Assembly: GCF_963924675.1 (NCBI RefSeq)
Contig: NC_089235.1
Span: forward strand, 55,701,520-55,765,519
DNA: 64,000 nt
Direction of reading: 5' to 3'
Origin: Phocoena phocoena
Taxonomy: Eukaryota; Chordata; Mammalia; Artiodactyla; Phocoenidae
Shown: piece by piece, positions 54,461 through 64,000 of the stretch
Position numbering within the stretch: the first letter of the stretch is position 1
Layout: each line of letters starts with the position of its first letter
The notes under the pieces: model-generated
Databases searched by the model: none
What the model saw: the letters and a program-made list of their open reading frames with translations, nothing else
What the model was told of the DNA's origin: nothing
Translations under genes and position numbers: made by a program

Positions 54461-57291
54461 AGCATGGAAGTGAGGTTGTCCATTTGCATTCTACTAAGGA
54501 CATTTCTTTTTTCTGTTCTCATGAAAGTATGTCTCTGTATGTTTAAGATCAATAGGTCTCACATAAATACTCTAGGAGTATAAAGAACACATGTAAAGAT
54601 TTCTATAGAGGGCCCAAAACTGAAGTACCTTCAGTTTTATAATTAATTCACAATGAAAAGTTTCTATATACAGCTAAACATACTGGCTTTTCTATGAGAA
54701 AATCCAGGAGACCAAGAGCAGTGTTATTGCCTCACGATATAACCAGAGAAACTTTAGGAATACAAAAGCACAATGCTTTCTGAATTCAGAAGCTTAGGCT
54801 GAGACATCTCTAAGTCAACAGCACAAAGACATGAAAAGTTAGATGATCATGAAATAAATTTGGTTAAAAGAAAAGAGCAAACTATGCTAAAACTAGAATG
54901 GCCCTATATGATTCAGGAATGAAATGTGCTTATAAAGATCAATTACACTTATTTGTGTGTAATATATTCTAAGTTAATGGCAATTTAAATTAGAAATGAC
55001 AAATATTAATAATTTAATTTGGGCAGGACATGTTTCTATAATTAATATTTTATGAGATGATATGCATAAATTGGAACAAGAAAACAAGTTTAGGTAAAAA
55101 TATAAATCTTACAATCACTATTTTTCACAAATAATCAATTATCTAATTAGCCCAAAGGAGGAAAACATTTTTAGTGATTATAAAAATAAACTCATTAAGA
55201 CCTAATGCATTATGTCTTAAGCATATTGCTCAAGGAAGGAGAGCAGTAAAATAACTATCGTGTTGAATTGATATCTTTTGTAATTTATAAGCTACAGTTA
55301 AATGGATACATTTCTGAGCATTTAATATTTTATGACTATTTTTATGATTTGGGTATTCAGACTAGCCCTCTAACTATTGCACAAGATGAAAAGATGTTTT
55401 CAGACCACCTGAGTTTTCACAAGATTGACAGAGAAATTATTAGTGGCAGGTATCATGAGTGCTCTCAGGTGTGGGAGGAGAAAAAAATCTATTCCTTAAG
55501 GTAACATTACCTTTGTCTTCCTCAGAGACTACATCCTGAGATCTTTGAGTACCCCTAAATTTGTAACCCCATTACTGCATGCAGTTTCTCCTTTTAAAAT
55601 ATGTACATTTTATAAGTTCAAAACCCAAAACTGCTCATTGATTTATTGATGTTCATTACCCCTCTAGGATTCTCCAGTAGTGAGATTTATATGTGTGCCT
55701 CCACAAATATTAGGAAATGTGAGGGAAATTACATATGTATATTATAATCAAATAGTCATTTCAAGACTGTTAATGATGAGGCTGGACCCAGAATCCAAGT
55801 GGCAAAGCAACTAGAAACTACAAGTTCTCTTTGTGGAAGCCTATTAACAACTGATATAATTAATGGCCTTTCTTGCACTAGGGACATTTTCCCTAGCAAC
55901 AAATACATTTGTGCAAGACATGCAATTATAACCAGAATCATATATGTCTAAAACACACTCACACAAATTGAAGAATAGATTCCCATCTCTCAGTGCCCTT
56001 GTGGATCAGGAAACAGAAAAAAATGTGATAACTTTACACAAGAAAAATGTTGGAAAAAATATATTTACTCAGGGCAGCTACATCTATTCACATGACTACT
56101 AAACCAGTACACATTCCCAACACAAAGAATGATGTAGCCTCATGTCAACTTATGATAGCCCATATCAGAAAATGTAAATCAGACTCTCTTAACAAGTGTT
56201 TCAGCTTATCTTGATTTAGCAGAGAAAACTGTATTCTCTAACCTCTGGAACGCTGGTATATTTGCCTTAGCTGTAGTTGTGTCTCCTAAGGTTGCTAGGC
56301 AAACATTTCTTCTCCCTACCTTCTTTTTCTTCAACATTCAATCCCATTTGTTATTAACAGAAAGCAAGATCGACTTTTTTTCTTAATATTTTAATTAATA
56401 TTGGCTACTGCATTATATATCAGGTAATTTGTTAGCATAAAATTAATAGAATTCATCAAAGTTTCAGAAACATGTAATTGGAGTAAATTTCCAAATTTAT
56501 ATTTATTACCTCACTTTGTGTGTCTGTAACTTAGAAAAAATGCTCTGATTTGTGGAACAACTACAACCTCTAAGAGAGCATAGTTTGAGCAGTATGACCA
56601 TAAATGTTAAAAAATATATTCATGAAGGTGGTCAAAAGGTACAAACTTCCAGTTACTAGATAAATAAGTGTAATGTACTAGGAGTGCAATGTACGACATG
56701 ATGGCTACAGTTAACACTGCTGTATGATATACAGAAAAGTTAAAAGAGAGTAGATCTTAAGAGTTGTCATCACAAGGAGAAATTTTTTTCCTTTCTTTTT
56801 TTGTATCTATATGAGATGACAGATAAACCTGTTGTAGTAATCTAAATCTGTTGTAGTAATCATTTCACAATATACGTAAATCAAACCACCATTTCATACA
56901 CCTTCAACTTAAACAATGATGTATGTAAATTATTTCTCAATAAAACTGGAAAAGATTTTTTAAAATGTATTTGGAGACTAAAAGGTAGAAATATTAATCT
57001 CTATTTTCTAGAATTTTATTACTCAATTTCAAATGTTCTTCTATCTATGGAAGCTAAAGATTCAAATAGATATAAAAATGGGATTCTAAATCATTTTTGT
57101 ACACTACATTATATGTCCTCTGAAGTATCTATCTGGGATATGTATTAAGAGAACACTGAATTTATAGTTTAAAAGAAAAAAAATCAGTTTTTTATTGATT
57201 ATCATAGTTTGATTAACTTCTAAAAGCCTAACTGGTAAATAAGTTTGACAGGGCATTCAACCCATTTCCAATCTTTAGGAAAACAGCTTTC

Positions 57292-57304
57292 AAAGCCATC
57301 TTGG
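57292..57304. repeat. Left target-site duplication of micro-L1
   Basis: AAAGCCATCTTGG, repeated at 57406-57418. Confidence 0.9.
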
Positions 57305-57405
57305 TATTTGTCTCATGTATATGTATAGCTGATTCACTTTGTTATAAAGCAGAAACTAACACACCATTGTAAAGCAATTATACTCCAATAAAGATGTAAA
57401 AAAAA
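57305..57405 (+). mobile_element. Extremely 5'-truncated L1 (101 bp)
   Basis: Contains only the last part of an L1 3' UTR (AGCAGAAACTAACACACCAT, GCAATTATACTCCAATAAAG) and a poly(A) tail. It is flanked by a perfect 13-bp duplication (57292-57304 and 57406-57418), so it is a real insertion and not a fragment left by deletion. Confidence 0.93.
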
Positions 57406-58139
57406 AAAGCCATCTTGGAAGACAGGTGTCTAATCCTAAATTCAAAAGTTCCCAGAAGGGATTACATAATCTTTCAATAACTGATACTAACATTTAACAC
57501 TTTTTACTGCCAGAAAAAAAGCTTTACCCAAACTGAACTTCTCTTCATGAATCGCTATGAATTATCTTCAAAATTCCTATAGAACATCCTTAGTCTACTG
57601 ACTAGGCCTGTACTTAGTGTCCTAGTGTGGTAGAAAGGATTTTGGCTCCCATGATGTTACACCAGCAAGCATGCTATGTTACATGGCAAAATGAATTTGT
57701 GGATAAAATTAAGAAGGCTAATAAGCTGACCATAAAATATACAGGTTATTGGATGATTACTGGATGATTTTATATATATATGTAAAATGTGGTATCCTTT
57801 TACCATTTTTTCTTACATTGCAAGTAGCACCAAATGCACCTTCCATATAAGTTTCATTCTTGAACGCTTATACCTATACTGGCATTATCATTAGTTAAAC
57901 TGGGAAGTACTTTTGGTTCCTAGATCCCACTGCAAGGTGTGAGATCTAATATTATAGATAAATAAAAGTGTTATGTTGATTTTAATTTATTTAATTTAAT
58001 ATCTAAGATCTAAAAATCAAAGAAAAAGTCTAAAAAATTAAAAGGCCAGCTCTCCAAAGGAATAAAGCAAAACTGTGATCATATACAAAGTGATATCTAA
58101 AGTAAAAACCAAAACAAAACACCAGAAACCTAAGAACCA

Positions 58140-58460
58140 TTCTCTACACCTCTCTCTCTCTCATCTCCAACATCTAATTGGCCATAAATCTTTCAATTTT
58201 ACCATACCATCTCCTGCATCTTTTAACATTTCATTTACACAACCACAATAACCATCTTCAGTTTCTCATTTGAACCACTGCTACTCCTTTCCTTGGGCAT
58301 ATTCTCTTCCTGCAATGCATTCCCCACTTTCCAAAATAAAAGGGCCTTTGAAAATTCAAAACTGACCACGCTACTCCTCAAATTGAAACCCTTCAACGAA
58401 TCTCCTCTTTCTACAAAATAAACCTGTCTGTCATCTCCTTAATCTAATCTTCTGGCACTT
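58140..58460 (+). repeat. LINE2 fragment
   Basis: CATTTGAACCACTGCTACTC, TTCCTGCAATGCATTCCCCA, ACTGACCACGCTACTCCTCA and AACCCTTCAACGAATCTCCT match sense L2 phrases, in partly permuted order, suggesting two pieces. Confidence 0.55.
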
Positions 58461-58519
58461 AAGATACAATGACAATGACAAATACAACCCATCAAGTGGG
58501 TTCATCTCATTATCAGGAA

Positions 58520-58745
58520 AGGATGATGTTTCTTGAGGGTTTACTATGTACCTGGGCCTATGATAAACACTTTACATGGATGATCTCATTTAACTCTGAC
58601 ACAATCTTTCAAGTTATATGCTATTATTATCACATATTATAGGTGAGGAAACTGAGTTCTTAGGGAACCTTACAAATCACCTAATGTCACATGGCTATCA
58701 AGTGGCAGTTCCAAGACAGAAACCTAAGTCTGATTCCAGGATAAA
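58520..58745 (-). repeat. MIR SINE
   Basis: GGGTTTACTATGTACCTGGG, CACTTTACATGGATGATCTC, AGGTGAGGAAACTGAGTTCT and TCACATGGCTATCAAGTGGC follow antisense MIR order over about 220 bp. Confidence 0.8.
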
Positions 58746-58984
58746 GTATCTTATGTCCACCTACATCCTTGGAGGTCCCTTCAAAGTAACAAGCTATCTC
58801 CATATATATACTTTCTTATCTGCCAAAAGGACTTAGATTTGTCCTTTTGTGAAGTCTTCCCTGACCCCACCACCAGGAACCCCTAACAGTTTTGATCACT
58901 ACCTTCTCTGTGTCATCACCTACATTATACAAGATGTCCTCATACTTTGGCCATTGTGAGAGTAATCTTGGAAGGTTGGTGAAA

Positions 58985-59080
58985 AGTGCAAATGCTTGGC
59001 TGAATCTCATAAAGACTGACAATCTGTTAGGGTGGAGTCTCATCATCTGGATTTTTAACAAGATTTCAAGATAACTATAG
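58985..59080 (-). repeat. Possible MER5-type DNA transposon fragment
   Basis: GGCTGAATCTCATAAAGACT and AGGGTGGAGTCTCATCATCT then GGATTTTTAACAAGATTTCA recall the MER5/Charlie non-autonomous body. Terminal inverted repeats not identified. Confidence 0.4.
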
Positions 59081-59473
59081 TGCACAATTATCTGAGAAGT
59101 ACCAATTTATCTAAACTATAGTTACTGTGTTTACACTGTAGTTTTGCAATTATTGCTACTTTCGTGTTCTTACTCTCAGTTAGTCTGAAGCATTTTTTTT
59201 TAGGGCTGGGTCTTATGCAAATATGCAGCACTAACACCTGGAAAGTATACCTAACATTTAGTAGGTAGTCAACAAAAATTTAAGAAACAAGTATGTTTGT
59301 GCTTATATTTTGGAAGCAATAAGGAGATGGAAAATTATGGGAGGAAATTAATTGCCTTTCTTCAGTAGATAATAGGAAAACAATGATATGAAGTTATCAA
59401 AATGGACCTCTAGAAATATTAACGAGACCAAGGCATGAGAAGGATAAATTGGGCAGAAGGAAAATCAGATCTG

Positions 59474-59508
59474 TATAATCATAATCATAATCATACTCAT
59501 AGTCAGGT
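59474..59508. repeat. Short (ATCATA)n-like microsatellite
   Basis: About five imperfect ATAATC/ATACTC units. Confidence 0.85.
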
Positions 59509-60068
59509 ATCCCAAAGGTAAAATGGCATGATCTCAAGTCAAAGCAGAAAAATTGCACTATATGATAAACATCAGCCATTTGTCAGCATTTCCCTTACAA
59601 AGCGAGGCCTGTCTAGTATGTGCCATCAGACAATCTAGCTTGTTGTTTTTCTGAAAACCTCATGACTGAGTAGGAAAATCAGACAGAGAAAATATTAACT
59701 TGCTAGAAGGAATCTCAGCCAAACTTCCTTTTCTCAAGACAGAAGAACATCTGCCATGTTTCCTGAAACATTTACTTAAAATTTACTTAAAATATTCCTT
59801 TAGGAATTTAGAAAGAGTCCACTTTCTTGGTTAAAAGGAAAAAAACCATGAAATCTGTCATTTTTACAGCAAACCTTAATGTCTTTTGCATCTGTTGCTG
59901 GTATTCATAGTGTGATGATGAGACTGTTATTTCCCTGATGTGATTACTTCCTTATGTTACCCTGTGAGCAGAACTGTTATATCAGGGGTTGTCAGAAATG
60001 AAATACCAAAGATGTGCAGTGAAATAGGTGTCTCTCAATGGAGAAAAGCTAATATAACTACCTTGTTT

Positions 60069-60071
<3 letters not shown>

Positions 60072-60110
<39 letters not shown>
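60072..60110 (+). repeat. (AC)n microsatellite
   Basis: 39 bp of uninterrupted AC repeats; likely polymorphic. Confidence 0.97.
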
Positions 60111-60114
<4 letters not shown>

Positions 60115-61364
60115 TATTTTTCCCAGTACCCAACTGCCTAAGCATTTTGTTTCTAAATATTGAAACAAATTTAAAAAAATTTTTCTTAAAATCCTTGTTT
60201 ATACTCATTTAAAACATATATATTTTTTTCTTACAGAGGATATTGTGTTCTTAGATCTCAACCACTGATTTGGGAGGCTTCTGAATACATAAGGAAGTCC
60301 TTCAAAAATTTTATGTCTAGTTAATACAATCTGCCTCCACAAGTGGACAGACTCTTGCATTACCACAAAATATTCTCCCAGTAAGTGGATATTACCATTT
60401 TGAAACAGAAATTAAGGTGCCCTTTCCTCAAATAAGTCAGATTCTTTGCAAAAAAATCATTGTGTTTGGGTATATTCTCTCAAGTTTCTGGAAATAATAC
60501 ACTCAATTTGCAAACAGTGAACAGACAGACTTTGAGATTGCCGTGCTGGACACTGTACCAAAACCACATCTGCTCTACCCAGCATTTGATCCACCAAATC
60601 CATTGAAACTGCTTTTCAACATGTTATTGACAAAGCAGTTAAAAATGCATGCCATAGCTAGTTTTATATATTTGTCTTTAAAGACTAGAGCAGAGGTTAT
60701 TAGTCATTTTAATTCTGTAAAGTTCTATTTAAATTTCCTTGTTCAACCTTTCCCCATTCTCTTGCACTTACTCAATATTTTGCAAATACTATGTTAATGC
60801 CCTTACTGATTAGACAATAGATTTGAATTTAGAATTTTCTAAATATATTTAAATAATGCATTTAGAATATTCCAAAATGTATTTAATTAATTAAAGTAAC
60901 AGTAGGCATTCTTCGGCACCAATTTCTCTACTGTCCACTAAATGTATCTCTTTTTCCTCTCCTCTCTTAATCTGTCCTTCTGTCCTATTTGGGCTCTTTT
61001 TCCCTATACTTTCTAACTTTCTTTTTCTCATATAATTCTCTACATTTCTTCATTTCTCTATTTATAGTTCCCATTTTAATTCAGGTTCACTGACTTTGTT
61101 TAAAAACAACACACAAAACTGGAGGATATTTTTCAGACAATATTACCACATGTAACTATTTAGTGAGGCACTTATTTAATTTCTCCAAAAAGAAAGTTAT
61201 TTTCTACCTGGAGAATATTTTAACTTCTTCTGTTAAGTTATAATTTGATAAAAATTAATGTTTTAATATACTTCTATAAGCTCTTTGTAGTACTGGTATT
61301 TTTATTATATTTACCTTAATCCAGGGATTATTTTAGAATTTTGTACCTATTAAAAGAAAGCATT

Positions 61365-62044
61365 CACTTGGACTGGAAGAATTAGTATTGTTAGAATGGC
61401 CATACTACCAAAAGCAATCTACAGATTTAATGTGATCCCTATCAAATTACCCATGACCATTTCACAGAACCAGAACAAATAATCTTAAAATTTATGTGGA
61501 ACCACAAAAGACCCTGAATTACCAAAGCAATCCTGAGGAAAAAAAACAAACCCCTCCCAGACTTCAAACAATATTCCAAAACTATAATAATCAAAACGGC
61601 ACTGTGTTGGTGCAAAAACAGATGTATAGATCAATGGAATAGAATACAGAGCCCAGAAATAAACACACACACCTGTGGTCAATTAATCTTCAAGAAAGGA
61701 GACAAGGATATACAATGAAGAAAAGGCAATCTTTTCAGCAAGTGGTGTTGGGAAAGCTGGACATCCTCACGTAAATCAATGAAGTTAGAACACTCCCTCA
61801 CACCACATACAAAAATAAACTTAAAATTGTTTAAAGATCTAAATATAAGATGTGACACCATAAAACTCTTAGAAGAGAACACAGGCAAAACATTGTCTGA
61901 CATAAATCGTAGCAATATTTTCTTTGATCATATTCCCAAGGCAAAAGAAATAAAAGCAAAAATAAACAAATGGGACTCAATCAAACTTATAAGCTTTTAC
62001 ACAGCCAAGGAAACCATAAACAAAATGAAAAGATAACCTATGGA
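61365..62044 (+). mobile_element. Older L1, first segment (host of the insertion nest)
   Basis: L1 ORF2 sequence from GACTGGAAGAATTAGTATTG through TGGTGTTGGGAAAGCTGGAC to AACCATAAACAAAATGAAA. It contains stops and small indels. It breaks off at GAAAAGATAACCTATGGA, and the same ORF2 position resumes at 62758 after an inserted element. Confidence 0.88.
62027..62044. repeat. Left target-site duplication of the inserted L1
   Basis: GAAAAGATAACCTATGGA corresponds to GAAAAGACAACCTACAGA at 62758-62775, 15 of 18 matches. Confidence 0.8.
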
Positions 62045-62757
62045 TAGAATCGGCATCATCAGAAAATCTACAAACAACAAATGCTGAAGAGGGTGTGGAG
62101 AAAAGGGAACCCTCTTGCACTGTTGATGGGAATGTAAATTGACACAGCCACTATGGAGAACAGTATGGAGGTTCCTTAAAAAACTAAAAATAGAATTACC
62201 ATATGACCCAGCAATCCCACTACTGGGCATATACCCAGAGAAAACCATTATTGAAAAAGACACATGCACCCCAATGTTCATTGCAGCACTATTTACAATA
62301 GCCAGGTCATGGAAGCAACCTAAATGCCCATTGACAGATGAATGGATAAAGAAGATGTGGTACATATATATAATGGAATATTACTCAGCCATAAAAAGGA
62401 ACAAAATTGGGTCATTTGTTGAGACATGGATGGTCTAGAGACTGTCATACAGAATGAAGTATGTCAGAAAGAGAAAAACAAACATCGTATATTAATGCAT
62501 ACATGTGGAACCTAGAAAAATGGTACACATGAACCAGTTTGCAAGGCAGAAATTGAGACACAGATGTAGAGAACAAATGTATGGACACCCAGGGGAGAAA
62601 GCGGCAGGGGGCAGTGGTGGTGGTGTGATGAACTGGGCCATTGGGATTGACATGTATACAATGATGTGGATAAAACTGATGACTAATAAGAAACTGCTGT
62701 ATAAAAATAAAATAAAATAAAATTCAAAAATTCAGAAGAAAACCAAAAAAAAAAAAA
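62045..62757 (+). mobile_element. 5'-truncated L1 inserted into the older L1
   Basis: Starts near the AGAATCGGCATCATCAG position of ORF2, continues through GGGAATGTAAATTGACACAG and ATGGAATATTACTCAGCCAT, and ends in a 3' UTR of another lineage (GGCCATTGGGATTGACATGT, AAACTGCTGTATAAAAATAA) with an A-rich tail. The flanking 18-bp direct repeats and the continuity of the surrounding L1 show it is a nested insertion. Confidence 0.87.
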
Positions 62758-63077
62758 GAAAAGACAACCTACAGAATGGGAAAAAATATTTGCAAACAAT
62801 GCTATTGACAAGGGATTAATTTCCAAAATATGCAAATAGCTCATGTAACTCAGTATCAGTATCAAAACAAACAAACAAACAAACAAATAAACCAGGAAAC
62901 CCAATCAAAAAATTGACTCAAGACCTAAATAGATATTCCAAACAATTCATACAGATGGCCAATAGGCATATGAAAAGATGCTCAACATCGCTAATTATTA
63001 GAGAAATGCAAATCAAAACTGCAATGAAGTATCACCTCACACTGGTCAAATGGCCATCATCAAAAAGTCTACAAATA

Positions 63078-63279
63078 GGGCTTCCTTGGTGGCGCAGTGG
63101 TTGAGAGTCCGCCTGCCAATGCAGGGGACATGGGTTCATGCCCCGGTCTGGGGAGATCCCACATGCCGCGGAGTGGCTGTGCCCGTGAGCCATGGCCGCT
63201 GAGCCTGTGCATCCGGAGCCTGTTGCTCCGCAATGGGAAAGGCCACAACAGTGAGAGGCCAGTGTACCACAAAAAAAAA
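63078..63279 (+). mobile_element. CHR-type SINE inside the older L1 (first)
   Basis: Starts GGGCTTCCTTGGTGGCGCAG and ends in poly(A). Flanked by AAAAAGTCTACAAATA at 63062-63077 and 63280-63295, an exact 16-bp duplication of L1 sequence. Confidence 0.95.
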
Positions 63280-63586
63280 AAAAAGTCTACAAATAATAAA
63301 TTCTGGAAAGGGTATGGAGAAAAGGGAACCCTCTTACACTGTTGGTGGGTATGTAAATTGGTGCAGCCACTATGGAGAACAGTATGGAAGTTCCTTAAAA
63401 AAATAAAAATAGAGCTATCATATGATCCAGCAATCCCACTCCTGGGCATATATCTGGAAAAGACAAAAACTCTAATTCTAAAAGATACATGTACCCCAAT
63501 GTTCATAGCAGCACTATTTACAATAGCCAAGATATCGAAGCAACCGAAATGTCCACTGACAGATGAATGGATAAAAATGTCTTATA

Positions 63587-63802
63587 GGGCTTCCCTGGTG
63601 GTGCAGTGGTTGGGAGTCCGCCTGCCGATGCAGGCGACACAGGTTTGTGCCCCGGTCTGAGAGGATCCCGCATGCTGCGGAGCGGCTGGGCCTGTGAGCC
63701 ATGGCCGCTGAGCCTGCGCGTCCGGAGCCTGTGCTCCGCAACGGGAGACGCCACAATGGTAAGAGGCCCACGTGCCACAAAAAAAAAAAAAAAAAAAAAA
63801 AA
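63587..63802 (+). mobile_element. CHR-type SINE inside the older L1 (second)
   Basis: Starts GGGCTTCCCTGGTGGTGCAG, carries GCGGAGCGGCTGGGCCTGTG and a poly(A) tail of about 24. Flanked by GTCTTATA at 63579-63586 and 63803-63810, an 8-bp duplication, possibly extended by the A-rich sequence. Confidence 0.92.
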
Positions 63803-64000
63803 GTCTTATATACAATGGAATACTACTCAGCCATAAAAAAGAATAAAATATTGCCATTTGCGGCAACATGGATGGACCTAGAGATTATCATACTGAGTGA
63901 AGTAAGACAGACAATTATATGATATCACTTGTATGTGGATTTAAAAAAATAATACAAATGATCTTATTTACAAAACAGAAACAGACTCACAGACATAGAA

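Larger units (their letters stand above)
62758..64000 (+). mobile_element. Older L1, second segment, interrupted by two SINEs
   Basis: Resumes ORF2 at GAAAAGACAACCTACAGAATG, passes CAAACAAACAAACAAACAAA (62866-62885), is split by SINEs at 63078-63279 and 63587-63802, then continues with ACAATGGAATACTACTCAGC and GGATGGACCTAGAGATTATC to ACAGACTCACAGACATAG at the edge. The element continues out of the window. Confidence 0.88.

Noticed and set aside
59940..60212. Open frame containing a Thr-His repeat
   Set aside because: It is a translation of the (AC)n microsatellite.
62866..62890. Regular AAAC repeats considered as CRISPR-like or regulatory
   Set aside because: A simple (AAAC)n tract inside an L1; the window is eukaryotic and has no spaced direct repeats of CRISPR type.
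63097..63660. Plus-strand open frame of 187 codons and several minus-strand frames
   Set aside because: They are chance reading through two SINEs and L1 ORF2 remnants, not a gene.

Overview
The window is vertebrate nuclear DNA: AT-rich, intron-dominated sequence crowded with LINE and SINE insertions, with coding sequence in short exons bounded by AG/GT splice signals. Four copies of a tRNA-derived SINE starting GGGCTTCCCTGGTGGCGCAG, and one copy of a longer relative, point to a cetartiodactyl. The short form, with its CCGCGGAGCGGCT and GAGCCATGGCCGC blocks, is the CHR type known from cetaceans, so a whale or dolphin is most likely. No bacterial, plasmid or phage features are present.

One cellular protein-coding gene occupies the window, on the minus strand. 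Fourteen consecutive internal exons (49011 down to 872) join in frame to 2,130 nt (710 codons) of a CUB/sushi protein. The predicted residues match CSMD3 better than CSMD1 or CSMD2. In transcript order the exons encode sushi 11, CUB 12, sushi 12, CUB 13, sushi 13, CUB 14, sushi 14, sushi 15 and sushi 16 (numbering inferred). The window therefore captures the point where alternating CUB-sushi pairs give way to the tandem sushi array. Every domain boundary is a phase-1 intron. There is no start codon, signal peptide, transmembrane segment or stop codon, because both ends of the gene lie outside.

Layout from left to right: sushi 16 (872-1066) and sushi 15 (2587-2772); a 5.7-kb intron with two L1 3' ends; sushi 14 (8425-8613); a SINE-bearing intron; CUB 14 in two exons (11234-11946); sushi 13 in two exons (15878-17030), split by a short intron; a 9.9-kb intron of old repeats and one SINE; CUB 13 in two exons (26975-28159); sushi 12 (28899-29087); a 10.3-kb intron carrying an essentially full-length but dead L1 (31070-37689); CUB 12 in two exons (39437-42805); sushi 11 in two exons (47727-49011); and at least 15 kb of upstream intron ending in a nest of L1 and SINE insertions (61365-64000).

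The strongest observations outside the exons are: the L1 with a 14-bp target-site duplication and about four degenerate tandem units in its GC-rich 5' region; a four-element insertion nest with recoverable target-site duplications at the right edge; a perfect 16-bp-arm hairpin at 53395-53428; a tandem donor GT pair after CUB 13; and an 18-bp tandem repeat close upstream of the CUB 14 acceptor. I found no convincing novel multi-gene system.
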